From positions 16,111,783 to 16,175,782 of the forward strand of contig NC_079970.1 in assembly GCF_029852145.1 (NCBI RefSeq): a DNA stretch of 64,000 nt. Direction: 5' to 3'. The DNA is from Microplitis mediator (Eukaryota > Arthropoda > Insecta > Hymenoptera > Braconidae). Below are positions 12,066-24,885 of the stretch, piece by piece. The translations under genes were made by a program, and so were the position numbers. Within the stretch, counting starts at the first letter, position 1, and each line of letters opens with the position of its first letter. Below the pieces are notes generated by a model. That model saw nothing but the letters and a program-made list of their open reading frames with translations. It was not told the origin of the DNA and did not search any database.

Positions 12066-15000
12066 ACGTGGCATACTTTATGAAGATAAGTAAGCATACG
12101 CATTTATAAAGATTTCACACTAGCAATCAAGACTAAAGAACCATCCAATACTCCACACGTTATTTTACCAAGTTGCCTCAGTTAGACTGCAGAGTCAGAG
12201 AATTAATTGCATGGTAGTTTGCTCGTGGTAGTTTGTATAGGCAGTTGATGTGCATTGTAGAATAGTAATAACAGTAGAAGGATAAGAACGACAAACGATC
12301 GATGAGAAGTTGGCTATGGAAATCCGTATATGGAAAATAGTAGTAATAACACGACCTAGTGGAGTGGTCCTAGGGTGTCGATCCATCATTTATGCATAGC
12401 GGAATCGTGTAGAGTCACGAAATGTTTTAAATAACGTCTCTAGAGTCAGTTGAATCCGGTGCAGAAATACATTAAATAATCAGTGGTAACTGATATTGAC
12501 ACATTAAAATCCAAATACGACGAACAATCATATTTAATTAAATTTTTTTTTATATAAATAAAATTTTTTTATAATTTCTCATTTATCATTTTTTAAGGAT
12601 GAATTTTAAAAGTACGACGATGTCTGATAGTATTTAGTAAATGATAATCAATATGTCACTAATATAATCCCTAGAGTCAATTACGTATTATATAGAACCC
12701 GGACACACAGACGATGGTTTAAATAATCAATTATACCATCGGATTGACTGTAGATTTATTTATAAACCCGAGGGGTTGTACTGCCATGAATTTGGGTATA
12801 CGGACGACATCGAATGGATTTTGAGATATTATACGGAGAATATTGTGAGAAGAACAAGAGACAAAAGCAGCATATAATAGTGAAAATGAAGAGAGAAAGA
12901 GATATTATAAGAACAGTCATATAGTGAGTATACACCTATTGCTATCGGTCCATTAACCATCACCACTGGACGATGAAAACCGACTGGTCAATGACTATTA
13001 TCCTCTCTGTTGGCACAAGATACTTGTCGTTTACTTTCCTCCCTATTTCCTTTACCATAATATTTTTTATCTCTCAACTAGTCAGTTAGCTTATTTCTGA
13101 ATCATGATATTGTTCCATAGAATTTTTTAAAATATGCCATCAATGTCCTATTAGTAAAATAACTGCTCTGTATAATCCTTTTAAAAAAACACTAATCTTT
13201 TTTTCTTTATATATATTATGCATATTTTTTATAGAATACGGGTCTCACATCTTATTCTTCTCGTCTTAAAGTCACAATAATATTAAGATAAAAAGTATGT
13301 ATAGAATCTGATAAAAAATAAATTTATTTCTGAATTATTGAGATACATTTGTGTAACAAAGAAATATATTTAAATATTAATACTTTTAATTTCTCTTCCA
13401 GCATCAGATTAGTGTTACAAAAAAGATGTATACGTAAAAACTTAATACATAAAAATAACATGTACTTATTTTTGTGTTGTATGACATCATAAAAATGATG
13501 AAACACATCTATATATATATATATATTTCTATTTTCTGCAGTTATAATTTAAGATTATTTCAGAACACATATTTAATTTGGTTAACTATTAAATACCTTT
13601 GGGCAAAAAAAAAAAGTTTTTTTTTTTTTTTATAAAAAAATAGTATATAAATTATGATCTATAAAAAATGATTATTTAATATTAAATCCTCTTAATAGTA
13701 AAATGACGAAATATATAATTCAACTAATGCTCTTAATCCTATATCACGTAAACATATTATCTAATTATCTAAACCTGTTGACCTGTGCAAATTAAACGAT
13801 GACTTGAGAAAAATTCTAAAAAAAAAAAACTACCTCACTTTTAACGCCTTAAGGCTTGTAAGTTTTTATTTTTATCCGTTAGTATACACGTGAGAAAATA
13901 CGTGATAAGTTAAACAATGATCTCTTAAATAGGACAACAACAGAAAATGAACAAAACAAGTTTTACAATTGTATACGTTAGATATATCTACAACCTTCAT
14001 TTACAGGTGCCAGTAGTAATTATCGTTTGGAAGCTTTGAAAACCTTTTACAAAATAATGATCCTTAAACGTTAATCCTGCTTAATTTTATCACCTTTTTA
14101 AAAGTTAAATGATTGGATTTAGTGACGAAATGACACTTACGCTCTTAAAGTTACCGAAAAAAAAATTTTGTTGAGAAATAACAGGTGATCTAAGGAATGT
14201 TTAAAAGCATTCGTTTTACCTTTAAACGGCTCGTCTCCTGTTGCTACTAGCATCCTACCTGGAAAACAAGTGACAGGCACTGATTCGCGTCCCTTTGTGT
14301 AACTAAGAAAGTAAAAGACGACACGGCGTGTTTTTAAAGATTGCACGACGCCGATGTACTCTCAACAGGTATAAAAAAAAAAAAAAAAAACTATAGATAC
14401 ACGATGACATAGAATTTAACAAAAACCATAACAATAGGGGGCACGATACGGACGACAAGGGATGTCTCCACACTTGAGACGTTCTCCACAAAATTGACCG
14501 GTAAAATTTTTCAAGTAAGAGCAAAGAGTGTTTTATTTAAAACCTTGGATTTAAGATGAAGTAATTTAGTTTTTCGTAAGCTTTTGATCCATTTTTATGC
14601 CCTTGTTCAAAGCCCACTTATAAAACTTAACAAAAAAAAATACTTAATAAAAAGAAAGTATACAACATAAATTTTTCTTTCTGTTTAATGGATTTTTTTA
14701 ACATCAAAGAGAAAATATTTATTAATAAATTTTGTTAAAAAGTTTTTTTGTAAAAGTTGCCCGTACATTAAGTACAGAATATTTTAATTTTTAACTACTT
14801 GTGACATAGATTTTGGAAGTTGTTAAGTTACACAACAGTAAAGAGCAGTTGTGTGTTATCAGTACTTGTTCAGCTTTCAACCCCTTTTATTATAAAAGTG
14901 TATTAGTGCGTACAACCACTACGGTCTCATCAAGACACACACTGTCTGAAACACCAGAGCGGCTTATCGAAAGCGTGAGCTGAATCGAGGACGTGAAACT

Positions 15001-15272
15001 TGACATTTTACTGTCTTGAAATCTACAACGTCAGTGTACCATCAACTATATGATGAGGAATGGGACTGAAGAGCATTATCTCTCACGACATTCTCTATGC
15101 CGCAAATGATTATTTCAAAACGACTAAGAAGCCTGAATGTTGACAAATTAATTCTGTGAATGCTTTAGATAATAGTAGGTTATGCAGAAGTGACGAGTGA
15201 ATGGTGAAAACATAAGAAATTAAAAAATTTACTTTTACGGACAATTTGTAAAATTCAACTGATTTCAAATAT
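12066..15272. other. Unassigned AT-rich DNA
   Basis: More than 3 kb without recognisable coding sequence or repeat structure, apart from a short (TA)n near 13511. Composition is less AT-rich at 12150-12480, 14200-14480 and 14930-15080. A TATAAAAG stands at 14893, but no credible transcript can be built downstream. This could be unique host intergenic or intronic DNA. Confidence 0.45.
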
Positions 15273-15648
15273 GTACCTGAAGATCGGAACGTTTTTCGCG
15301 GAACGAAAATAAGAAAAAAGAAATGAAAAGTAAAAAATCTACTGGATTTAGATTTCGTAAACGTTTTACACACTACCCGGAAGTGACAAGCCACCCCCAA
15401 CTACCCCTTAAGTTGCCATGAGGCACAAATTTCATGAATTATTTTCATTTTCGTTGCGTGAAAAACGTTCCGATCTTTACTCTCTTAAAATGAATCAGTG
15501 AAAAGTACTCCAATCAGTGAATATTCACTGCATAAATAGTCCCAAGTATATCACTAATTGAAGCAGTGATATACTTGGGACTGTATCGCAGTGAACATTC
15601 ACTGATTTAAAGCACTTTTCACTGATTTATTTTAAGAGAGCAGGTACA
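15273..15648. repeat. Foldback interrupted by a MITE
   Basis: GTACCTGAAGATCGGAACG at 15273 is inverted at 15460-15479 (CGTTCCGATCTT) and continues as CAGGTAC after the nested MITE at 15480-15640. The loop holds unrelated sequence. Confidence 0.6.
15480..15640. mobile_element. 161-bp palindromic MITE, CAGTGAAT words
   Basis: The left end CTCTCTTAAAATGAATCAGTG is inverted at the right end (CACTGATTTATTTTAAGAGAG). Arms of about 75 bp pair along their length, including CAGTGAATATTCACTG and CCCAAGTATATCACT. TA lies to the left and CA to the right. Confidence 0.8.
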
Positions 15649-15849
15649 TTTTTAAATAAAAAATTTATTAAAATTTTATTACATTGGTTAATATAAATTG
15701 TTATTTAGATAATATACTAAACATTTATTCTAAAAGTATTAATTAACTTGTTGATCGATGTAGCAATTTATTATTTTCAATTATTTATAAATAATTGTCT
15801 AAAAAAAATTGAATAAATTAAATTTTTTTGAACTAGAATTAATAACGAT

Positions 15850-16515
15850 TAGAATAACACTTTTCGTATCACCTGCATGGAGATAGCGAGTTGCAATACC
15901 TGCTTTGCCAGTCGGAACAAGCCAATTTCAGACCAATGCGATTTAGCGTGTAGAAACTGATCAGTTTCTCCCCATGGGATGAAACTACCTAGTTTCTACC
16001 TGTTAAATTAGTTTCCGACTTTATTTCATCCCTGTCATAATGAGATTTGTTTATTGTAAACCTCTATTTATCGTTTGTTTCCTCATGAGGAAAAAGTACG
16101 ACTTTCTTCTCTCTAAGGATGAGAATTCAAACTTCCACTGACGGTATATGGTAAAAAATATTTGTCAATCTAAAAACCAACGAAACTGACAGTTGTGCTT
16201 GAAAAATCATAAAAATAATTTGAGTCCCAACAAAAGATATTATTAATTAATAAAAAACCTTTTTATTAATTAATAATTCTTTTCTTCGTTTAATTACTTA
16301 GATTTGTATATTTAAAATACAGCATTATTTTTTTTCCACACTATCGGTCAGAAATTAGCCTGTTTCGACTGTCTCCAGTCATTAAAACTCTCAGTGTCAA
16401 TGCAGATCATATTGAAAAATATAGTGCGTAGCACAGAATAAAACACAGTTTTAGATTTCGGGTGATGTCAACTTTACTCTCGTCTATAATAGCCTCGTTT
16501 CATCCCTTGCCTCGC
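15850..16515. repeat. F repeat, copy 2 (inverted relative to 9300-9960)
   Basis: Contains CAGACCAATGCGATTTAGCG, GTAGAAACTGATCAGTTTC and, near 16490, CTCGTTTCATCCCTTGCCTC. These are the inverted blocks of copy 1. A second partial inverted unit (GTCAGAAATTAGCCTGTTTC near 16348) suggests a foldback layout. Confidence 0.5.
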
Positions 16516-17568
16516 AATATACTATTTCTATCGATTGAATTATCATAATTTTCACATCAAGTAAATATTGTATTATTGAAATAAAATATATATTTTTTAT
16601 TGGTGAGTAGATTTATCTTTTCTTATTATTGATGTAGAGGAAACACGCGCGACCCACGGCCTCGATTTGTTCTACTGTCATAGAGGGTTGATTCGTGTGC
16701 GCACGTGCTCTCTTTTAACTTCCCCGGTTAACCTTGTGCGCATAATTTTTTTTTAACTTATTATAACTATAATTGCTGAATTACTTACAGATGACGAGAG
16801 CAATAATTTAATAAACTTCTATAACAAAAATATTCGTGGAATATTAATTAATATATAGAATGATGAAGTGGTTTACGCTTAATATCGTGAAATTTACCTC
16901 CAAGGCTTTCTAGCGAAAGTTTTTTAAGTAAAATAAAACAAATTTATTATACCATAATGAAGTCGAAAAAATAATTGCCTACAATAAATTACATGATTTG
17001 GAAAAAAAAAAAAACTCAATATATTGTTTGATTCAATAAATTACTCACAATAATCCAGTGTAAAATTTGTTTCATGGTTCCATACAAAAAACTGATAATA
17101 TATGAAAAGCTTAATGAAAGTGAAACAAACAATCCGCAGCAAGTTTTATGTCACTTAAATGCAAATTAATTTCTCAATTCAAAATTTAACACTAGTTACA
17201 CGTCACCAAAGTTTACTTATATAAATATATTACAAAAAAAAAAAAAAACAACAAACGTTTAATTAATTTAACTGAATAATTTTTGATTCACTTTAGGTAT
17301 AAGAAATAAACTTAATACTTATGAATAATTTAAAAATGTAAAGGAGAACGATTTAATATGCAATAATGTATCCACAATATTTATTAAATTTGTTTTTCAC
17401 TCATGTTTTATTCACTTGTAAAGTCCACTAATTATTTTGTTAAATATTTTATTCAATTAAATAACCAACAACACGCTAACCATTAAGTAATCATAAAATC
17501 GTTAGTTAATGATCGACCGCGTGGTAGTTACGTCATGTAAATAAAAAGCTTTATATCCTTTAGAATCG
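16516..17568. other. AT-rich DNA, nothing recognised
   Basis: Includes a short less AT-rich segment near 16640-16735 with GTGCGCACGTGC. No coding sequence or clear repeat structure is seen. Confidence 0.45.
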
Positions 17569-17830
17569 ATGCTACCGTACCGAAGTGTGGCGCGCGAGTG
17601 CCAGCTCTGCGTCGCAAGTGACGTAGATAGGGCCGATGAGGTAGAAACTGCGAGAGTGCGCGAGGAAAAAGAGGGGAGAGGGTTGTCGGCAAAGCGTAGG
17701 CACTTGTCCGCAGCCCTCTATTTCTCCTGTTATATTTGGCTTCTATTTCTATTCCCAGTTTACTCTATACTGGAGTTGCTTGACCAACCAGCTACTAGAC
17801 TAGAGTTTTTAGCGAGTTGTCGCATCCCCC
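17569..17830 (+). other. GC-rich patch, possible first exon or promoter region
   Basis: About 260 bp clearly richer in G and C than its surroundings, with CpG-containing words (GGCGCGCGAGTG). It is preceded by TACGTCATG and CTTTATATCC. A 109-codon frame runs through it, but the deduced protein has no family I know and its C-terminal part comes from T-rich DNA. It could be a 5' exon of a host gene extending elsewhere, or a retroelement end. Confidence 0.25.
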
Positions 17831-18904
17831 CGTTAAGTTGTTTTTTTTTCTTAATTTTGAGTGTTTGTAAAATATTTTATCATAATATCGTATTATAAGA
17901 TATTGAAAATAAAAAAACTATTTTACAATTGAGAAAGTGAAAAGGCAGAGGAATAAAAATTAATGAGGTTGAAAAACTATTATATTTGTTTAAATTAAAA
18001 TAATAATTTCAAATTTGTACAAAAAAAAAAAATATAAAAATTATTTTTAACAGCATTTTTTTAAGCATACAAAATATTGATTTAATTCAAACTCAATAAT
18101 TGTCATTAACAATTTTTTTTTTTTTTCATGCTTGACGCAATGATTGTTCATACTTTTTTTTTATTGGAGTAAAAAATTGACTTACTCTCAATCCAAATAG
18201 ATTTTATGACTTGAACGAAAATAAAAAAAAAATTGTGTCACGAAAAAAATGAGGGTAGAAGTACTGCAGAAATAAAAAAAAGAAATTGAGGTAAAAATCT
18301 GGAACATTTTCCAGCATTACCTCGTTGCAGTGGTTGGTGGATTATTAAATTCACGATAAGCTGATATCCGCATATTTTGCCGTTGAATTAAATCATGAAT
18401 AGTATTTTCTACAAACTAATAGAAAAGTATATTAGATGATACGACGGATAATATGAAGAGGCGTTATATTATAGGGTAGTAGGGGTGTCGTAAAATGTTG
18501 CGGCTGACCACGAGACCACCAGTGAAGTGTACGTGGTCAAGTGCCACGTGTATACGAATGTACTTGTACTACTCACGTACAAACAATTCTTAATAGTCTA
18601 CTCTTTGTGGTCAGTTAATTAAATTCAAGAATAATTAAAACAAGTAGCAACAATTATCATACAAACTACTATCTTAAATAAATAATTAAAACTTTTTCAA
18701 ATGATATAGAAAGTAAAATTAATGGCTGTGTTATTTATATTCATATTCTTGAGCATCTACCCATTGGTTTTAATTAATTTTGTTGTTTACGATGTACAAG
18801 CGTCATGATCATGGCTTCTCTTACGCATTTTTGAGCTTCTTACCACCTAAAAATGGTTAACGATCTCTGTGATATAATTATATATGTACGCTCTGAACTC
18901 TATA
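17831..18904. other. AT-rich DNA, nothing recognised
   Basis: Dominated by A/T tracts. A short stretch at 18480-18560 has a CGTGGTCAAGTGCCACG palindrome. No gene is supported. Confidence 0.5.
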
Positions 18905-20260
18905 CACAAAAAAAAACGGTTAACTTGGTTCAAGAAAAATATTGTCTTCCGAATTTTCTTTCTTGATTCAATACAAGTAAAACACTTGATTCAAAAACTT
19001 TTTTTTGGTTCAAGACAGTAAATTCTCTTGCTCCAAAAAAATTTATTTTTGAAGCGAAATTGAAAATTTCTTGGTTTAAGAAAAAAAATTCTTGGCTAAA
19101 GAAAATAAGTCATCTCTTGCCAAAAAATCAACGTTTTGAACGAAAAAAAGTTTAACTTCGGCCAAAAAACTTTTTCTTGCCCGAAGAAAAAAAATTTCTT
19201 ACTCCAAAAACTCAAAGTTTTGAACGAAAAAAAGTTAACTTGGGCTAAGAAAAAATTTCTTGGCCCAAGGAAAAAATTTTCTTGCTCCAAAAAATAAACG
19301 TCTTGATTGGAAAAAAAAATCCCTGGGGCCAAGAAAAAATCTCTTGGCCCAAGAAAAAAATTCTCTTGCTCCGAAAAATAAATTGCTTAAGTGAAAATAA
19401 AAGTTCCTTGGGCCAAAAAAAAAAAAATTTCTTGCTCCAAAAGTTTGCTTCTTTAATAAAGACTTAAGTTTTTCTCAGTCAAAAATGTATTCTCTCTCCG
19501 AAAGGTTGACGTGTAGATTTTTTTTATTTTTTGTTTTTCTTTGAAACGTAATTTTTTGTGTTTTTTTTCCGAGCAAAATTATTCAAGACTTGAATTTCAA
19601 GTAACTTTAATATTAAATATTAAAGTCATGAATCATGATGTATTATAGGATATACTATAGTACAGTTCAAAAGGGTACTTGTAGTTCTGTCAAATGACAG
19701 AAGAGTACCCGAACAAAATCGTAATGAAATTTGGAACATAACACTTCTGAAATAAATGTCTCACCAGGGACACTACATGTCGTAGGCGCGATCTCGTGGC
19801 GAGCACCGAACTACTCCCGCTGCTGCTGTCTAGCACCGGTGACTTTCCCCTTCTCCATATCGATCTTTTCTCCCAAGAAATTTTTTCTCTTGGCTTAAAC
19901 AACTTTTGTTTTCTTGGTCGGAGAATACAAAAATACTTGCGTAAAAAGAATAGTACATTGTTCCGAGAAATTTTATTTTCTTTAACCAAAAAAATGCAAT
20001 GTCACTACAAAAAAATAATTTATCTTGCTCCAAAAAAAATATCTCTTACTTTAAGAAATATAAACTCTTGAAACAAGTGAAAATTTTTTGATTTAAGCGT
20101 AAAAATATGTTGACGTGAGAAAAAAAATTTTGATTCAAGATAAAAATGTGAAGATAATTATTTACTTGAGGCAAGTAAATTTTTATTTTCCGAATAGATC
20201 AAAAAAAATTTCTTGAATTAAGAATATTTTCCTTGATTCAAGTTAACTGTTTTTTCTGTG
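18905..20260. mobile_element. 1.36-kb TIR element with CTTGGCCCAAG word array
   Basis: The left end CACAAAAAAAAACGGTTAAC and the inverted right end CACAGAAAAAACAGTTAAC are flanked by TA (18903-18904 and 20261-20262). From about 18920 to 19470 and 19870 to 20250 the body is a degenerate array of CTTGGCCCAAGAAAAAA and CTTGCTCCAAAAA words. A GC-richer unrelated segment (about 19690-19860) may be a further insertion. Apparent open frames are Lys/Phe-rich repeat artefacts. 6306-6506 is a small relative and 55200-55430 a fragment. Confidence 0.8.
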
Positions 20261-20601
20261 TAGCGAAAATATTTTCTACTCTTTCTGTTAAGGTGCATAC
20301 ACTAACACTGGCTTAGAGGATAGTAAAGAAGTTGTAAGTGCTGGGTTAGATAAGCACTGTGTGCTCGAAAAATTGTAGGGTCGTTGAAAATCTTAAAATT
20401 AATTTTTCTTCATACCTCGGTCGCAAGTACGTGTCTCCGGTATCTATTTCGCGGCAGAAAGTCGAACATTTGTGTCATGCTGGTATTACTTGCGCGCCAT
20501 CTATAACAGTGGGCGGAAAGAAAGTAATAGCGGGATGAAAGAGTTTTTTCGTGAACACTGTTACCGGCTTTACGTATACTACCGTCACTTCGACAAGATT
20601 A
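20261..20601. other. Unassigned segment between elements
   Basis: Less AT-rich than average, with no recognisable coding sequence. It is bounded by a MITE on the left and a CCCGGG-ended element on the right. Confidence 0.45.
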
Positions 20602-20816
20602 CCCGGGTCAAAAAATTAGATCTGTTTTAAAATAAATAATAAATTCAAATATTTTTCCTTTAATTCAAGTTTATAGATCGTATTTATTTTATATAAGAAT
20701 TTAATCTGTTTTTGCCCGTACTATTCCTTATCCAGGCTAATATCAGACTTATTTTCGTATGATATTTAGTCTGTTTTAAATCGCGTTTAGACTAAAAACA
20801 GACTTTTTTATTATAT

Positions 20817-21089
20817 CCCTCGCAGGTTTGAATCAGGGTGAACCACGGTGGTGAAATAGCACAAAGCCACCGTGGAATCACGGTGGATACACCGCGTAAT
20901 CACAGTGGAAACACCGTGTATACACAGTGGTCAAGCCACCGTGGAATCACGGTGGATACACCGCGTAATCACAGTGGATACACTGTGTATAACCGGTGGT
21001 GAAATGGAACAAACCCACCGTGTAACCACGGTGGATCCACGGTGTTTACACTTCTACGGTGTTTCCACCGTGATTCAAATCTGCGAGGG
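20817..21089. mobile_element. 273-bp MITE with CCACGGTGG word array
   Basis: The left end CCCTCGCAGGTTTGAATCA and the inverted right end CCCTCGCAGATTTGAATCA enclose about a dozen copies of CCACGGTGG-type words (for example CCGTGGAATCACGGTGGATA). A TA follows the right end. It is non-coding and nested in 20602-25897. Confidence 0.8.
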
Positions 21090-21364
21090 TAATTATTGGT
21101 CTGTGTTCAATTGTTTTTAAGGACAAAAACAGACTTTATTTTCTATAATATTTAGTCTGTGTTCAATTGTTTTTAAGGACAAATACAGGACTTTTTATAA
21201 ATATAAGTAATAAGAATAAGAATAATAATAATAATAATAATCTAGATTTATTAATTTATTTTAATTTTCTTGGTATTTAAAACATGCTAATGCGCTTCCA
21301 TAATAAGATGTCACACAGAGAAAATGTTGGCTCGAAACCTACCAATTGTTACAATGCTGTCGAC

Positions 21365-21578
21365 TAAACTTGAAACAGGGAGTAAAACATCCAAAAAATT
21401 ATCGTGCTCTTACAAAAAATGATTATACTGTATCACATTACTTATTAAGCGCGAGAAACTTATCGATGAGCTTCAATATCAATTACTTCCATACATTATA
21501 ATAATTTTGATGCAGCATAATAATTTTTCATAAGAGCATAGTAATTTTTTGGATACTTTATTTTCTGTTTCAAGTTTG
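21365..21578. mobile_element. Short foldback flanked by GTCGAC
   Basis: The left arm TAAACTTGAAACAGGGAGTA and the right arm pair over about 75 bp. GTCGAC stands directly outside each arm (21359-21364 and 21579-21584). It could be a 6-bp target duplication or, because GTCGAC is itself palindromic, an extension of the arms. Confidence 0.65.
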
Positions 21579-22914
21579 GTCGACCCCAGGTAGGAATCGC
21601 CAAGGCTGACCATAGGCCGAGCCTTGGCCCTATTGTCACTTGCCAAGCTCCGGCAGCTGACCATTGGCCCAAGCCTCGGCCAGGGCTTGGCCCAATGGTT
21701 TGATTACGTTAAGCCAAGTCTTGGCAGCTAACCATTGGCCCAAGTCTAGGCCGAGGCTTGGTCCAATGGTTTCGTTTAATTAAGCCGAGCCTTGGGTGGT
21801 GACCATTGGCCCGAGCCTCGGCCAGGGCCAGGCCCTATGTTTTAATTTTGGTTAAATCGAGCCTTGGCCGCTGACCATTGGCCCAAGGATTGGCCGAGGC
21901 TGGGTCCGATAGTTTAATTTTTGTCAAGCCGAGCCTTGGCAGCTGACCATTGGTCAATGCCTCAGCATGGGTTAAATTTTTATTTAATATTAAAATTATC
22001 AACTTTACATGTATCTATATATATGTATATAGAGAAGACCAGGGCATAACGGTCTACCGAGTATACGATTAATATCAAGAGTTGAAATTTTCAAAAAAGT
22101 AAAATTGTTTGATATACAATAATTTTCATTTAATTAGTTATTGCTATGTACAAAACTTTAGTTAACATGAAATTTTTATTTTCGGCGAGCGAAATGGGGT
22201 ATCCTTTAAGAAAGTTGAAAAAAAAAATTTCTGAAAGTTGATCAAATTTCATTAAATTCAAATTTTTTATATGTAATATACATAAAGAAAAATTATATTT
22301 CACATCATTGGTGGATACAAAGGCAAAAAAAAAATTTTTTTGTGGGGCAGAGAGGCCCCCCTCCAATAAATGATAATTTTTTTTTTTATTAAATTGTTTT
22401 CATCATTAAGAATGTATTTCTTTCTCTTGACAATTATTTTTGGTTTTACAATACTCTAAAAAAATTTTTTTAGGTGTAATAAATCGTTTCCCCTCGATTA
22501 GCTTAATTACTAATTGTTATGTAATAAAAAAAAATAAATTCTATATTTTTTATTTGTCATTATTGTGAACCCAAAAAACGTGTTTTTTGATTTTTTAGAC
22601 TACAGATGATTTTGCATTATTTCAAAAATTTTATCAATAAAAAAATAAAATACTATTTTCGAATATTTTTAGTGGCCGAATTTGTCACAGCTATAGAGAA
22701 TCAGCCGAAAAATGAATTAATATATTAAATTTTTTTTAATTTGACGATAAAAATATGAAAGAATCATTTATTCAGAATTTTTGGATGGTCCATTTTGCCC
22801 CAGGTGTCATGCGTAGTGATAAAAATGCGCAAATATATCGGATTTATAGCAATTAGACGAAAAAAAACATTTTTTTTTTTTTTAATATTTTGGGGGTACT
22901 CCGTTTTGCCTACC

Positions 22915-22944
22915 CGACCCCCTTTTGCCCCCTCCCCCCTTCCC
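22915..22944. repeat. C-rich tract in element X
   Basis: CGACCCCCTTTTGCCCCCTC followed by more C runs, in a roughly 400-bp part of X (about 22560-22960) that Y lacks. It resembles 5652-5735, including GTCCATTTTGCCCC upstream. Confidence 0.55.
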
Positions 22945-23096
22945 TAGGTGTGCTAATAAAAATATGTCATTACTCATCAGACAATTTTGTTCATTAAATA
23001 AAACTACAGTTCACCTCATCTTTACGATTTAATATTTTTGAATTAAATTGTATTTAAATAATTAACAAGCAGAAAAATCATGATTGTTTGGACATC

Positions 23097-23167
23097 AGAT
23101 TTAGCACAGTGGATAGCGTCCCGGCCTAGTAATCAGAAGGATCTCAGTTCGAACCCCGGTAGCCCCC
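23097..23167 (+). repeat. tRNA-like module of element X
   Basis: Contains TTAGCACAGTGGATAGCG (box A-like) and CAGTTCGAACCCCGG (box B-like) at tRNA spacing, with CTAGTAATCAG in the anticodon-arm position. Stems pair imperfectly and it lies inside a transposon, so it is probably a Pol III promoter relic or SINE head and not a functional tRNA. Confidence 0.65.
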
Positions 23168-23185
23168 AAATAATTTTATTCGTTA

Positions 23186-24885
23186 CCCAGGTAGGAATCG
23201 CCAAGGCTGACGATAGGCCGAGCATTGGCCCTGTTGTCACTTGCCAAGCTTCGGCAGCTGACCATTGGCCCAAGCCTCGGCCAGGGCTTGGCCCAATGGT
23301 TTGATTACGTTAAGCCAAGTCTTGGCAGCTAACCATTAGCCCAAGTCTAGGCCGAGGCTTGGTCCAATGGTTTCATTAAATTAAGCCGAGCCTTGGGTAG
23401 TGACCATTGGCCCGAGCCTCGGCCAGGGCCAGGCCCGATAGTTTAATTTTTGTTAAATCGAGCCTTGGCCGCTGACCATTGGCCCGAGGATCGGCCAAGG
23501 CTAGGTCCGATAGTTTAATTTTTGTCAAGCTGAGCCTTGGCAGCTGACCATTGGCCAATGCCTCAGCCTGGGTTAAATTTTTATTTAATATTAAAATTAT
23601 CAACTTTGCATGTATCTATATACATATATGTATACAGAGAAGACCAGGGCATAACGGTCTACCGAGTATACTATTAATATCAAGAGTTGAAATTTTTTAA
23701 AAAGTAAAATTATTTGATATACAATAATTTTCATTTAATTAGTTATTGCTATGCACAAAACTTTAGTTAACATGAAATTTTTATTTTTGGCGGGCAAAAT
23801 GGGGTATCCTTTAAAAAAGTTGAAAAAAAAAATTCTGAAAGTTGATCAAATTTCATTAAATTCAAATTTTTTATATGTAATATACATAAAGAAAAATTAC
23901 ATTTCACATCATTGGTGGATACGAAGACAAAAAAAAATTTTTTTTTGTGGGGCAGAGAGGCCCCTCTCCAAAAAATGATAATTTTTTTTTTTATTAAATT
24001 GTTTTCAACATTAAGAATATATTTCTTTCTCTTGACAATTATTTTTGGTTTTATAATACTCAAAAAAAATTTTTTTAGGTGTAATAAATCGTTTCCCCTC
24101 AATTAGCTTAATTACTATTTGTTATTTAATAAAAAATAACAATTCGATATTTTTTATTTGTCATTATTGTGAACCCAAAAAACGTGTTTTTTGATTTTTT
24201 AGATTACAGATTATTTTGCATTAAACTATTCATTTATATCAAATCATAAAATTACAAATTGATAAAAATATGTCATTACTCATCAGACAATTTTAAGTTC
24301 ATTAAATAAAACTACATTTCACCTCATCTTTACGATCTAATATTTCTGAATTAAATTGTATTTAAATAATTAACAAGCAAAAAAATCATGATTATCTGGA
24401 CATCAGATTTAGCACAGTGGATAGCGTCCCGGCCTAGTAATCAGAAGGATCTCAGTTCGAACCCCGATAGCCCCCAAATAATTTTATTCGTTATTTCCCA
24501 TTAATTTAGTAATTAGTTAATTACAATTCAATGTAATGTCGATAAAAGTGTGATCTAACTTTTTTTTAATTATATTTATTAATTTAAATAATAACATTTT
24601 AGATCGAGCATTGGGTGAGCCTTAGATTTTTTGCTTCCCGAGGTTTGGCCGAGGCTTGATTTTTTGTTTCCCAAGCCTTGGCCAAGGCTCAATTTTTCGT
24701 TTCCCAAGACTCGGCCGAGGCTTGATATTTTGTTTCCCAAGGCTTGGGACATGGCTATCATCCAAGGCTTGGACCAATCCTTGGCCCAATGCTCAGCTAA
24801 GGCACGTGCCAAGCCTTGCATAATCCTAGTGACGCTTGGCCAAGGCTTGGTCCAAACCTTGCCCAGTTGTTCTTTCCTACCTGGG
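23186..24885. mobile_element. CCC-ended element Y, inserted within X
   Basis: It starts CCCAGGTAGGAATCGCCAAG and ends TTCTTTCCTACCTGGG. TA flanks both ends (23184-23185 and 24886-24887). Its own sequence at 24481-24505 (TTTTATTCGTTATTTCCC) is the uninterrupted version of the site in X that Y split, so the TA duplication is seen directly. It is about 1.7 kb, with the same GGCCAAGG arrays and tRNA-like module as X. Confidence 0.9.
24400..24475 (+). repeat. tRNA-like module of element Y
   Basis: Nearly identical to 23097-23167, with box A-like TTAGCACAGTGGATAGCG and box B-like CAGTTCGAACCCCG. It is followed by CCCCCAAATAATTTTATT, as in X. Confidence 0.65.

Noticed and set aside
14137..14524. 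Minus-strand open frames as exons of a host gene
   Set aside because: Short overlapping frames without a known domain or convincing splice sites; left unassigned.
23097..24475. Functional tRNA genes
   Set aside because: Box A and B are good but stems do not pair into a convincing cloverleaf, and both copies lie inside transposable elements.
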